Origin: Bacteroidota bacterium
Lineage (GTDB): Bacteria; Bacteroidota; Bacteroidia; M30B66
Reading direction: 5' to 3'
Assembly (NCBI GenBank): GCA_027490225.1
Contig: JAIXYK010000017.1
Location: 103,816-167,815, forward strand
Length of the DNA stretch: 64,000 nt
Part shown: piece by piece, positions 41,020 through 52,041 of the stretch
Numbering within the stretch: position 1 is the stretch's first letter
How the letters are laid out: the number at the start of each line of letters is the position of its first letter
Translations under genes and position numbers: made by a program
The notes under the pieces: generated by a model
What the model saw: only the letters and a program-made list of their open reading frames with translations
What the model was told of the DNA's origin: nothing
Database searches by the model: none

Positions 41020-42963
41020 TTGTTTAAAAGGATATTTGCTTTTTTATTTATTTTTCAATCCATTCAGCTTTTAGCGCAGGATAAAGAAGATCCTTGTCCA
41101 TTATCTGAAGTTAAAAAGGCAAAGAAATACTATAATGATGCAATTGATATAGTACGGAGTAATAGAAATGAAGCGAGAATGCTGCTTGGAAAAGCATTGG
41201 AAATAGATCCGGAGTTTGCACGTGCAAATTATATGATTGCTGATTTATTAATAAAAGGGAAAAAAGCCAAAGAAGCCGAACCTTATCTTTTGAAAGTTGC
41301 AACGCTTTGTCCTGATTTAGACCCGATGGTTTTTTTTAGATTGGGTGCAATTGCTTTAGGTGAAAAAAGATTTGCAGAATGCAATAAGTTCCTTCAAAAA
41401 TTTCTTGATTCCGATTATAAAAAAGAGAAAGAGAGAAATGAAGCAACAGATATGATTGCATCTGCCAGCTTTTTTTTAGAAGGGTTTTCTAAACCTGTTC
41501 CTTTCGATCCTAAGCCATTGCAAGCCATTTGCACCTCGGCCGATGAATACTTGCCAATTATTACTCCTGACAATAAATTCGCTTATTTTACAAGAAGCAC
41601 ATTCGAAGTGCAAAAAGGTTTGACATCAGAACCAAAGCGCATTGAACGATTTTCGGTAAGCAATGGTTTAGGAGAAAACAATTTCGAAAAAGGAATTCCA
41701 ATGACTGCACCTTTCAATAAAAACAACAACGAAGGTGGAGCTACATTATCTGCTGACAATAAAAACATGTATTTCACAATTTGCAAAAACGATGGTGGCG
41801 ATTTATTGAATTGTGATATTTGGTATTCTTATTTTTCAAAAGGGGTTTGGGCGGAAATTAAAAATGCAGGAATTGCAATAAATGGGAAAAATACTTGGGA
41901 ATCACAGCCATCATTGTCAAGCGATGGTAAAACACTTTATTTTGCAAGCAGCAGAGAAGGAGGTTTTGGAGAATTAGATATTTGGAAATCTACCAAAGAC
42001 GCAAAGGGAATCTGGTCAACTCCGGAGAATTTAGGCCCTGAAATAAATACAAAAGGCAGCGAAAAATCACCTTTTTTTCACTCCGACGGAAAAACACTTT
42101 ATTTTTCTTCTACCGGACATCAGGGCTATGGTGGCTATGATATTTATTTTTCAAAATTAGAAGATAACAATGTATGGCAAGTTCCCAAGAATATTGGATT
42201 TCCTATCAATTCAGAAAAAGACGATTTGGGCTTTTTTGTGAGCACAGACGGGAAATCTGGATATTTTGCTTCCGATAAAATTAAAGGTGTTGGTGGTTGG
42301 GATATTTATTCTTTCCCATTGTATAAAGAAGCCAGGCCAGAAAGAGTTGTATTTGTTTCTGGAGAATTAAGAAATGAAAAAAATGAAATTATTACAGATG
42401 CAACTGTAGAAATTAAAAATACCAGAACCAAAGAAGTTAAAAATATTGATGTAGATTCACTTACTGGAAAATACGTTGCCGTTGTTGCATTTAACGACGA
42501 CCAATTAATAACCGTTAAAAAAGAAGGCAAAGCATTTACAAGTCAGTATTTATCTACAGCAGATTCTTCATTAAATATTCCCAAAAAAATGGATATTAAA
42601 ATGGAAGAAATTAAGGTGGGAAAAGCTTACAAAATAAATAATATTAATTTCGGAGTAAATTCTTTTTTAATTAATAAATCCACTTTAGATATTGTTGAAG
42701 AGCTTACAACTTATTTAAAAGAAAATCCAACCATAAAAATTGCCATTCACGGACATACAGACAATGTGGGTGATGCAAATTCTAATTTAAAGCTTTCTAA
42801 CGATAGGGCTAAAATAGTGCAAGACCTATTGATTTTAAATGATATTACTGCCGAAAGATTAAGTTATAAAGGCTTTGGTGCTACCAAGCCAATTGCTCCC
42901 AACACCAATGAAAAAGGAAGAGCTTTAAATAGAAGAACTGAGTTTTTAATAACAGAAAAGTAA
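41020..42963 (+). CDS. TPR/PD40/OmpA-domain protein, PorE-like
   Basis: 647 aa with a TTG start at 41020 (no ATG fits; the next in-frame residues MFKRIFAFLFIFQSIQLLA form the signal peptide). Order: TPR-like helices (about 30-150, ARANYMIADLLIKGKKAKEAEPYL), PD40/WD40-type beta-propeller repeats (170-440, ATLSADNKNMYF, LSSDGKTLYFAS, FHSDGKTLYFSS), a carboxypeptidase-regulatory-like domain (450-530), and a C-terminal OmpA peptidoglycan-binding domain (HGHTDNVGDANSNLKLSNDRA). This is the architecture of PorE of the type IX secretion system, but Bacteroidota have many paralogs. Partner of AsmA in the same operon. Confidence 0.87.
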   Translation: MFKRIFAFLFIFQSIQLLAQDKEDPCPLSEVKKAKKYYNDAIDIVRSNRNEARMLLGKALEIDPEFARANYMIADLLIKGKKAKEAEPYLLKVATLCPDLDPMVFFRLGAIALGEKRFAECNKFLQKFLDSDYKKEKERNEATDMIASASFFLEGFSKPVPFDPKPLQAICTSADEYLPIITPDNKFAYFTRSTFEVQKGLTSEPKRIERFSVSNGLGENNFEKGIPMTAPFNKNNNEGGATLSADNKNMYFTICKNDGGDLLNCDIWYSYFSKGVWAEIKNAGIAINGKNTWESQPSLSSDGKTLYFASSREGGFGELDIWKSTKDAKGIWSTPENLGPEINTKGSEKSPFFHSDGKTLYFSSTGHQGYGGYDIYFSKLEDNNVWQVPKNIGFPINSEKDDLGFFVSTDGKSGYFASDKIKGVGGWDIYSFPLYKEARPERVVFVSGELRNEKNEIITDATVEIKNTRTKEVKNIDVDSLTGKYVAVVAFNDDQLITVKKEGKAFTSQYLSTADSSLNIPKKMDIKMEEIKVGKAYKINNINFGVNSFLINKSTLDIVEELTTYLKENPTIKIAIHGHTDNVGDANSNLKLSNDRAKIVQDLLILNDITAERLSYKGFGATKPIAPNTNEKGRALNRRTEFLITEK

Positions 42964-42965
42964 TC

Positions 42966-43877
42966 CTACTCAATTTTCCAAACCATTAACTTTCCATCAT
43001 CACTGCATGAGGTAATAATGTTTTCGGTTGTAGACCAAATAATTTGATTCACCGAATTTAAATGCCCTTCAAATTTATCCTTATCAATTCTTTTTAGGAA
43101 ATTAAAATTTTGGGTTTCCCATATTTTAATTGTTTTGTCACGACTTGCTGTTGCAAATAAACTTCCATCAAAATTAAATTGAATAGAATAAATAGCATAA
43201 TTATGTGCAGGGATTTCTTTTATTAATTCAAATCCATTATTCAAATTCCATATTTTTAAATAAGCATCTTTTCCTCCCGAAATTAAAAAATCTCCGTTTT
43301 TGTCCAATGCAACTGCATTTACCGCATCTGTATGGGCTTCAAATGAATAAAGCCTTTCGAATGTTTTTAAATTATAAATCAAAATGTGGTTTTCTCCAGA
43401 TGCAAAAGCAACTATATTCTTCATTTCATTTATTGCAATACTTCTTATTTTACCATTACTAATTTTTTCATTTTTAAATACAGTAAAATCAGCTGCATTC
43501 CATAAAATATATTGTCCATCGCCTCCTCCAGTTAATATTTTATTTTCCGATTTTAAATAATACATGCAGAAAACCCCATTATTATGCGCATCGAAATAGC
43601 GAATTTCTGCATTTAAATTTAAATCAATTACATGAATTCCACCTTGATTATTCCCGATTAATAAAATATTTAATTCATAAATAAATAGTATTGAATATAC
43701 AACAAACTTTGACTTTGCAATAACTTTATGGTCTGCCGGATTATTGAATTTCCATGCTACAATTAATTTATCACTTCCCCCAGAATAAAACGTTTCATCA
43801 TCTTTTCCACTTGCCAACGTATACAAAGGTCCTTGGTGCCCTGTTAAATGAGCCAATTTGGTAATTTCAATTTCCAT
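42966..43877 (-). CDS. WD40-repeat beta-propeller protein
   Basis: 303 aa from the ATG at 43877, which is 4 bases after a TATATTTG box; the longer frame from 43964 would include the promoter. Seven WD-like blades are visible, e.g. LAHLTGHQGPLYTLASG, NGDFLISGGKDAYLKIWN, DGSLFATASRDKTIKIWE and ENIITSCSDDGKLMVWK. No signal peptide, so cytoplasmic. WD40 propellers are protein-interaction scaffolds; the partner is unknown. It stands alone, convergent with the OmpA-like gene and divergent from htpG. Confidence 0.93.
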   Translation of the reverse strand: MEIEITKLAHLTGHQGPLYTLASGKDDETFYSGGSDKLIVAWKFNNPADHKVIAKSKFVVYSILFIYELNILLIGNNQGGIHVIDLNLNAEIRYFDAHNNGVFCMYYLKSENKILTGGGDGQYILWNAADFTVFKNEKISNGKIRSIAINEMKNIVAFASGENHILIYNLKTFERLYSFEAHTDAVNAVALDKNGDFLISGGKDAYLKIWNLNNGFELIKEIPAHNYAIYSIQFNFDGSLFATASRDKTIKIWETQNFNFLKRIDKDKFEGHLNSVNQIIWSTTENIITSCSDDGKLMVWKIE

Positions 43878-43881
43878 GCGA

Positions 43882-43889
43882 CAAATATA
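43882..43889 (-). promoter_or_regulatory. -7 box (TATATTTG) of the WD40 gene
   Basis: Exact TAnnTTTG match on the minus strand, 4 bases before the ATG at 43877; suggests a leaderless mRNA. Confidence 0.55.
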
Positions 43890-43977
43890 GTTTTCAATTT
43901 CACATTTAAATTGCCAATATGGCAGAAATGTTGGCTGGCATATCGTTTGAAAACCGCGTCGCAAACAAAGTTATACT

Positions 43978-45789
43978 ATGCAAACCGGTAAAATTAACGT
44001 AAACACGGAAAACATATTTCCGATTATTAAAAAGTTCTTGTATTCCGACCACGAAATCTTCTTAAGAGAATTGGTCTCTAATGCAGTAGATGCTTCACAA
44101 AAACTAAAAACACTTGCTGCAACAGGCGAATTTAAAGGAGAAATCGGAAATGCAGATATTCAAGTAAAAATTGATAAAGACGCAAAAACCGTAACAATTT
44201 CCGATAAAGGTATCGGAATGACGGGTGAAGAAATTGAAAAATACATCAACCAGATTGCTTTTTCTGGAGCTGAAGAGTTCTTAGAAAAATATAAAGATAC
44301 ACCCGAAGCAAATGCCATAATTGGTCATTTTGGTCTTGGTTTTTATTCTTCATTCATGGTAGCTGAACGTGTTGAAATATTATCGCGTTCGTTTAAAGAC
44401 GATGCAAAAGCAGTGCGTTGGGAATGCGATGGAAGTCCTAATTTTACTTTAGAAGAAACAGAAAAAGAAGCGCGCGGAACCGACATCATTTTACACATTC
44501 ACCCAGATTCTGAAGAGTTCTTGGAAGAAGCAAGAATTGAAACGCTATTAAACAAATACTGTAAATTTCTTCCTGTTCCCATTCAGTTTAATGAAAAACA
44601 AGTAAACAACGTTAACCCAGCATGGACAAAGAAACCAGCCGATTTAACAGACGAAGATTACAAAACATTTTACAACGAGTTATATCCATTTGGCGAAGAG
44701 CCATTATTCCACATTCATTTGAATGTAGATTATCCATTTAATTTAACTGGAATTTTATATTTCCCGCGTCAAAAAGGAAACGCTGAATTACAAAAAAATA
44801 AAATTCAATTATATTCTAACCAGGTTTTCGTTACCGATTCAGTAGAAGGAATTGTTCCAGATTTTCTAACTTTATTGCACGGTGTAATTGATTCACCGGA
44901 TATTCCATTAAACGTTTCTCGCTCTTATTTACAAAGCGATGGAAATGTGAAAAAAATAAGCAGCCACATCACCAAAAAAGTTGCAGATAAATTGGAGGAA
45001 TTATTCAAAAATAGTAGAGAAGAATTCGAACAAAAATGGGATGATATTAAAGTATTTATTCAATACGGAATGCTCAGCGACGATAAATTTAATGAGCGCG
45101 CCAGCAAGTTCAACTTGGTAAAAAATGTAGATAATAAGTTCTACACCATTGCCGAATACGTTGAATTTATAAAACCAATCCAAACCGATAAAGAAGAGAA
45201 TGTAATTGCATTGTACACCTCTAATTTAAAAGAACAACATTCATTTGTAGAAGCTGCAAAATCCCGCGGTTACGACGTTTTATTGCTCGATAGCATTTTA
45301 GATGCACACATGATTAATGCGTTGGAAAGCAAATTAGAAAAAACACGTTTCGTTCGTGTGGATGCTGATACCATTGATAAACTCATTAATAAAGATGAGC
45401 CACTTCCATCTAAATTAAGTCAAGAGCAACTAGATGCTTTAAAACCATTGGTAGAAGGTAAAATCGAAAAAACACTTATCGTGCAATTAGAGCCAATGAG
45501 CGAAACCGAGCCACCAATGCTAATTACAAGACCAGAATTTATGCGCCGTATGAAAGATATGTCTGTGGCAGTAGGCGGCAATCCATTTATGCGAGATATG
45601 CCTGAAATGTGCAACTTGGTCATCAACACCAATCACCCATTAATTGGCAGAATCTTAGGCACAGAAGATACCGACAAGCAAAGCAATTTAATTTCTCAAG
45701 CAAAGGATTTAGCTTTGTTACAACAAAATATGCTAAAAGGCGAGGAGTTAACTAAGTTCATCAAGAGAAGCGTAGAATTAATCGATTAA
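43978..45789 (+). CDS. htpG: Chaperone HtpG (bacterial Hsp90)
   Basis: 603 aa, normal length. N-terminal GHKL ATPase: ELVSNAVDASQKLK-type (residues 30-43), SDKGIGMTGEEI (about 76-87), IGHFGLGFYSSFMVA (about 118-132). Middle domain and C-terminal dimerisation domain follow in order. ATP-driven chaperone for stressed or partly folded proteins. Followed by a strong terminator. Confidence 0.98.
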   Translation: MQTGKINVNTENIFPIIKKFLYSDHEIFLRELVSNAVDASQKLKTLAATGEFKGEIGNADIQVKIDKDAKTVTISDKGIGMTGEEIEKYINQIAFSGAEEFLEKYKDTPEANAIIGHFGLGFYSSFMVAERVEILSRSFKDDAKAVRWECDGSPNFTLEETEKEARGTDIILHIHPDSEEFLEEARIETLLNKYCKFLPVPIQFNEKQVNNVNPAWTKKPADLTDEDYKTFYNELYPFGEEPLFHIHLNVDYPFNLTGILYFPRQKGNAELQKNKIQLYSNQVFVTDSVEGIVPDFLTLLHGVIDSPDIPLNVSRSYLQSDGNVKKISSHITKKVADKLEELFKNSREEFEQKWDDIKVFIQYGMLSDDKFNERASKFNLVKNVDNKFYTIAEYVEFIKPIQTDKEENVIALYTSNLKEQHSFVEAAKSRGYDVLLLDSILDAHMINALESKLEKTRFVRVDADTIDKLINKDEPLPSKLSQEQLDALKPLVEGKIEKTLIVQLEPMSETEPPMLITRPEFMRRMKDMSVAVGGNPFMRDMPEMCNLVINTNHPLIGRILGTEDTDKQSNLISQAKDLALLQQNMLKGEELTKFIKRSVELID

Positions 45790-45810
45790 TTAAACTTCAA
45801 ATAGCTTACT

Positions 45811-45842
45811 AAGGCACATCCCAAAAAGGTGTGCCTTTTTTA
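45811..45842 (+). terminator. Terminator of htpG
   Basis: Arms AAGGCACA (45811-45818) and TGTGCCTT (45830-45837), loop, then a T run; begins 21 bases after the stop. Confidence 0.92.
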
Positions 45843-45843
45843 T

Positions 45844-45960
45844 TTGGGCACTTCCCGCGATTACATTTATTTTCAATTGTACATTTTTATGCGGGCCGCG
45901 TCTTCGGCCATAGTTGCCTCCTGCGTCGGCAAGCTATCTGCCTCAACCGCTAGTGCAGGC
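45844..45960 (+). repeat. Dispersed structured repeat, copy 5 (near twin of copy 2)
   Basis: GGGCACTTCCCGCGATT, loop, GCGGGCCGCGTCTTCGG. The 46 bases 45900-45945 are identical to 1374-1419. It sits directly after the htpG terminator, in the large 1.1-kb gap before katG. Confidence 0.85.
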
Positions 45961-46008
45961 ATTATTAAAAAAAAAGGAAATTTTGTTTGGATTTGAATAT
46001 TTGATTTC

Positions 46009-46094
46009 ATAGGAATCCCATAACCCCTTCCCATGGAAGCGAATTTCTGAAAATCTAGAGTAATGTGAAAATTTTAAACGTGTATAAACGTTTG
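46009..46094. repeat. Bipartite intergenic element, copy C
   Basis: TAGGAATCCCATAACCCC and CTTCCCATGGAAGCGAA, then after 28 bases TTTTAAACGTGTATAAACG and TTTG. Same parts, same order and nearly the same spacing as 20698-20793. Again between two convergent genes. Confidence 0.65.
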
Positions 46095-46494
46095 CTAGAT
46101 GTTTATATATAGGAGTGAATTTAGTTAAGTTAAAATGATAAATAATCGATTAAATCTCTTTTTGAACTTGTCTTATTTTGTGTTTACTTTTTAAAGTAAA
46201 CTTTTAGATTGCTTTAAAATTTCAGATTTTGTTTCATTAGCAAATCCAGAATTTTCTGCAATATCTAATTTCAATCATAAAAAAGTCAATTTGTCTTTGT
46301 TGACTTCTTGCTTGTATTATCAAAAATCAATTACCAATTCACTCTTGCTAGAATATTCTTTTTTATTAATTTGATTTTGGGGCCATTCATCATTTTGCTC
46401 ATTAAAGGAAAAACTTTGTCTTATCATAAAATTAATTTTATGGTTCAAAAAGACACGAAATCTGAACCAATAGCACAAGCGTTCAAGTTTTCTA

Positions 46495-46840
46495 AAAAGG
46501 CTTCTACGTTAATCAGCGTTATCCGCTGGAGATTTTTTTTTTCCGCAGATTGCACAGATCTCGCAGATTTTCCGCAGATTTTTTTTTAGTTTTCTCTAAA
46601 AGACCATCTGCGTTAATCAGCGTTATCTGCGGGAGATTATTTTTCCCGCAGATTGCACAGATCTCGCAGATTTTCCGCAGATTTTTTTAGTTTTCTCTAA
46701 AAAGCCTTCTGCGTTAATCAGCGTTATCTGCGGGAGATTATTTTTCCCGCAGATAACGCTGATCTCGCAGATTTCCCGAAGATTTTTTAGTTTTCTCTAA
46801 AAAGCCTTCTACGTAAATCAACGTCATCCGCAGGAAATAT
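46495..46840. repeat. Tandem array of about 3.4 copies of a ~102-bp unit with inverted repeats
   Basis: Units start near 46495, 46598, 46699 and 46799 (the last partial). Each has CTGCGTTAATCAGCG then ATCTGCGGGA, a 9-base AT loop and TCCCGCAGAT, then CTCGCAGATTTTCCGCAGAT. The third unit has perfect 19-base arms (46717-46735 and 46745-46763). Copy 1 is the most diverged. Not coding; not CRISPR (units differ and there are no unique spacers). Confidence 0.85.
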
Positions 46841-46862
46841 TGTAGAGTAACATTAGAAATAA

Positions 46863-46901
46863 AAAAGCAGCATAACCCCAGTTTTGGAGAATGCTGCTTT
46901 T
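46863..46901 (-). terminator. Terminator of katG
   Basis: Arms AAAAGCAGCAT and ATGCTGCTTTT (46863-46873 and 46891-46901), with a T run on the minus strand. Begins 38 bases after the katG stop. Confidence 0.85.
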
Positions 46902-46938
46902 TATCGGTTTGTGAACGAAAACCTTAAAACTAAATGTT

Positions 46939-49290
<2,352 letters not shown>

Positions 49291-49318
49291 ATTTTGAATA
49301 CTAACATTGATACGGTAG

Positions 49319-50242
49319 ATGAACATACAGCAATTTAATTATATATTGGCAGTAGCAGAGTTTAAGCATTTCGAATTAGCAGCCGAAAAATGTAACATTA
49401 CCCAATCCACTTTAAGCACCATGATTTCAAAATTCGAGGAGGAAATAGGAATAGAAATTTTTGATCGAAAAAAGAAACCTGTACAAGTTACAAAAGAAGG
49501 CAGTACAATTATAGAACAGTTAAAAGTAATAACTACTGACATTGATCAGTTAAAAGAATTAACAAAAGAGGTAAAAGGAGAGATAAAGGGAAATTTAACA
49601 TTATCAGTAATTCCAACCATTGCTCCGTTTTTATTGCCGCTATTTTTGCAAGATTTTGCTGCCAAATTTCCCAATTTGAATATTATAGTAAGAGAGGAAA
49701 CCACCAGTGAAATTGTAAGAAAAATTAAATCCCGGGAATTAGATATTGGAATTCTTTCCATACCGATTGAAGACAAAGACATTGTTGAAGTTAAATTATA
49801 TGATGAGCCTTTTGTTTTTTTTGACGCCAGCGATGCAGAAAGCAACAGTGTTTCTATACAAAAAATAAATACCAATAATTTATATTTAATGGAAGAAGGA
49901 CATTGCATGCGCACCCAGGTTTTAAAATTATGCGACCTAAATAAAACAAGTGTAGACACAAAGTTAAACTTCGAGTACAAGGCCGGCTCTATAGATAGTT
50001 TACTGAGATTTGTAAAAGCAAATCGTGCCACAACATTGCTACCTTACTTATCTATTGCCGATTTTTCTGAAAGTGAAAAAAAGCATGTTAGTTATTTTGC
50101 TGAATCCGTTCCTTATCGCTCCATCGGGTTGGTGGTTCATAGGCATTTTGTAAAAAAGCGGCTATTAGAAACATTGCAAAAGAATATAGCCGAAAAAATA
50201 AAATTGAAAGAAATTGTAGGGGAGCAGCTATTGCCTTTATAA
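49319..50242 (+). CDS. oxyR: LysR-type hydrogen-peroxide sensor OxyR
   Basis: 307 aa. N-terminal HTH (FNYILAVAEFKHFELAAEKC and TLSTMISKFEEEIGIEIFDR) and a LysR effector domain. The redox cysteines are both there: C196 in EEGHCMRTQ and C205 in LKLCDLN, nine apart, matching E. coli C199/C208. These form the disulphide that activates OxyR. Divergent from katG, its expected target. Confidence 0.95.
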   Translation: MNIQQFNYILAVAEFKHFELAAEKCNITQSTLSTMISKFEEEIGIEIFDRKKKPVQVTKEGSTIIEQLKVITTDIDQLKELTKEVKGEIKGNLTLSVIPTIAPFLLPLFLQDFAAKFPNLNIIVREETTSEIVRKIKSRELDIGILSIPIEDKDIVEVKLYDEPFVFFDASDAESNSVSIQKINTNNLYLMEEGHCMRTQVLKLCDLNKTSVDTKLNFEYKAGSIDSLLRFVKANRATTLLPYLSIADFSESEKKHVSYFAESVPYRSIGLVVHRHFVKKRLLETLQKNIAEKIKLKEIVGEQLLPL

Positions 50243-50283
50243 ATACTTTCAATTTAAGAAAGCACGCAAACGAATCTTAATAA

Positions 50284-50340
50284 GGGCGGCTGCTGCTTCG
50301 TTCCTGCGCAGCACCGTGTTTTCGCTACTCGCTTTTTGCC
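50284..50340 (+). repeat. Dispersed structured repeat, copy 6
   Basis: GGGCGGCTGCTGC, loop, GCGCAGCACCGTGTTTTCGC then TACTCGC. Fits the family plan (GGGC..arm, arm..CGTGTTTTCGC). Confidence 0.5.
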
Positions 50341-50342
50341 AT

Positions 50343-50363
50343 CCACAGGTTTAAAACCTGTGG
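50343..50363. repeat. 10-bp inverted repeat with single-base centre
   Basis: CCACAGGTTT, one base, AAACCTGTGG. A short cruciform-capable repeat between the two copies of the dispersed element in the oxyR-oxidase gap. Confidence 0.85.
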
Positions 50364-50469
50364 CTAGTCAAAAGAGCTCAAACATGTCGCTCAACCACTG
50401 CCGCGGGCATTGTGCTTAAAAGAAATCAATTGATAAAATTAACAGTATTGTTAAATTAAAGCTATTAAG

Positions 50470-50550
50470 CCGCGCCCCTGATAGTAGCGGTAGCCCGCAA
50501 CGAAACGCAGTGGAGTGAGGACTACAAGCGAATAGCAGGAATTGGCGCCC
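50470..50550 (-). repeat. Dispersed structured repeat, copy 7
   Basis: Minus strand GGGCGCC, then CCTGCTATTCGCTTGTAG, and further on CTACCGCTACTATCAGG and GGCGCGGC. GCGCC/GGCGC and CCTG/CAGG pair at the ends. A second branch of the same family; it ends 18 bases before the next gene end. Confidence 0.55.
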
Positions 50551-50567
50551 TAAAAATCTACTTTAGT

Positions 50568-50792
50568 TTATTTCTTTTTGGCTTTATAAATCATGTATCC
50601 AATTCCACCTAAAACTAAATATGGAATAGACATGAGGTATAAAATTCCCTTGTTTAAGCCTTTGCCAACTGTTTTGTCTTCACCGTCAATGTTAGATTCT
50701 ACAGATTGGCGACACATGGCACACTGCGCAATGGCAGGGGAAAATGAACAACTTAATAAAATGGATAGGCAAACTATTTTAATGGATTTCAT
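50568..50792 (-). CDS. Small membrane protein with CxxC, oxidase cluster
   Basis: 74 aa. Signal peptide (IVCLSILLSCSFSPAIAQ) then CAMCRQSVES, a CxxC motif, and a C-terminal transmembrane helix (LYLMSIPYLVLGGIGYMIY). It closes the seven-gene cytochrome oxidase cluster, 11 bases after the DUF420 gene. No family function is known to me; the CxxC suggests metal or thiol chemistry in oxidase assembly. Confidence 0.85.
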   Translation of the reverse strand: MKSIKIVCLSILLSCSFSPAIAQCAMCRQSVESNIDGEDKTVGKGLNKGILYLMSIPYLVLGGIGYMIYKAKKK

Positions 50793-50802
50793 AGTTCAAT
50801 TA

Positions 50803-51351
50803 TTAAGATGGGTAATATGGTGCAATCATCAAATAAACAATTACACCAGTTGAAGTTACATACAACCAGAGAGGTAGAGTAATTTTTGCAATTTTTCTGT
50901 GCAGGTCAAATTTCTCGGACAAAGCTCTTACATAGGAGATAAGCACCAATGGAACGATAGCAATAGCCAAAAGAATATGAGACAGTAACAAGAAATAATA
51001 AAGAGGTCTGATGCCTCCTTCACCACCAAATTTTGTTGGTTCAGTTGCTGCATGAAATGTTACGTAAGACAACAAAAACAAAACAGACAAAACAATGGCT
51101 AAAGTCATTAACTTTCTATGAAGCTCGATATTCCTGTTTTTGATGGCCCATAAAGCGCCTAATAAAACAAAAAAAGTACTTCCATTAATAATTGCATTAA
51201 ACAACGGCAATAAGTAATAATTAAAATCGCCTAGTATTTCCATTTTTGGTGCAATAGCTAAAATGGTAACTACCACAGGAATAGCAATAGCGGCAGCTAT
51301 TATATATGGTACGAATTTTTTATCTTTATTACTTACGACTTTTGTTTCCAT
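50803..51351 (-). CDS. DUF420 membrane protein of the oxidase cluster
   Basis: 182 aa, about five transmembrane segments. Conserved histidines sit in helices (LHRKLMTLAIVLSVLFL, TFHAATEPT and LSHILLAIAIVPLV, then FDLHRKIAKITLPLWLYVTSTGVIVYLM), typical of DUF420. The family occurs next to SCO and cytochrome oxidase genes and is presumed to aid oxidase or heme/copper assembly; no activity is proven. One base separates it from the SCO gene. Confidence 0.92.
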   Translation of the reverse strand: METKVVSNKDKKFVPYIIAAAIAIPVVVTILAIAPKMEILGDFNYYLLPLFNAIINGSTFFVLLGALWAIKNRNIELHRKLMTLAIVLSVLFLLSYVTFHAATEPTKFGGEGGIRPLYYFLLLSHILLAIAIVPLVLISYVRALSEKFDLHRKIAKITLPLWLYVTSTGVIVYLMIAPYYPS

Positions 51352-51352
51352 C

Positions 51353-52030
51353 TTATCTCACGGGATTCATATTTTCTTTCCTGGCACTGTTGTATTGTGC
51401 CACTAGCACTTTTGCTTCGTCAATAAGGCGTTTTACATCTTTGTAGCTTGTACCTTCATAAATGCCACGCACACGCTTTTCTTTATCTATCAGCAGCATA
51501 ATGTCGCTATGCAAAAAACCTCCATCAGCTTTTTTATCTTCCATGGCATTTACCATGAAACCTTTATAGGCTAAATCGTAGATGCTATCTCTGTTTCCAG
51601 TTAGAAAATACCAGCGGTTTTTTTCTGCTTTTATTAAACTCGAAAACTCTTTCAATTTTTCAGGTGTATCGTTATCAGGATCTACAGTAAATGAAACAAG
51701 TTTAAAGTCATTAAGTTTTTTAAAATCGTCGGTATCTTGAATTTTTTTCATCAAGGTCTGCATTTTCGGGCAGATAGTAGGGCAGGAGGTAAAAAAGAAA
51801 TTGGCAACATAGATTTTATTGTTCAAATCTTTGTCGCCAAAAGGCTTTCCATCTTGGTCTATTAAAGAAAAAGCGGGAATTGTATGATAAATGGTGTCTT
51901 TGCCGTTTGCAGCTAAAGACTTTGGTCCGAAATATTGTAGTTTTTTAATGTTATGTTTACCTGTAGTTAGCACCAAATACGCCAAAGAAGGAACAAGAAG
52001 GATTAAAATTAATATTAAGGGCTTTCTCAC
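51353..52030 (-). CDS. SCO1/SenC copper chaperone of the oxidase cluster
   Basis: 225 aa. N-terminal anchor (LILILILLVPSLAYLVL), then copper ligands C83 and C87 (TSCPTICP) and H174 (GFLHSDIM), VDPDNDTP loop intact. Paralog of the SCO at 5052-5726. Located between the subunit IV gene and DUF420, so it probably loads the CuA site of the oxidase encoded here. Confidence 0.94.
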   Translation of the reverse strand: MRKPLILILILLVPSLAYLVLTTGKHNIKKLQYFGPKSLAANGKDTIYHTIPAFSLIDQDGKPFGDKDLNNKIYVANFFFTSCPTICPKMQTLMKKIQDTDDFKKLNDFKLVSFTVDPDNDTPEKLKEFSSLIKAEKNRWYFLTGNRDSIYDLAYKGFMVNAMEDKKADGGFLHSDIMLLIDKEKRVRGIYEGTSYKDVKRLIDEAKVLVAQYNSARKENMNPVR

Positions 52031-52041
52031 ATTTTTACTTT

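Noticed and set aside
46308..46589. 93-codon + strand frame with a hydrophobic N-terminus
   Set aside because: Its second half runs through the 102-bp tandem repeat and its first half is AT-rich with no family likeness, so it is probably not a gene.
46495..46840. CRISPR array
   Set aside because: Regular ~102-bp units diverge along their whole length and contain no short identical repeats with unique spacers.
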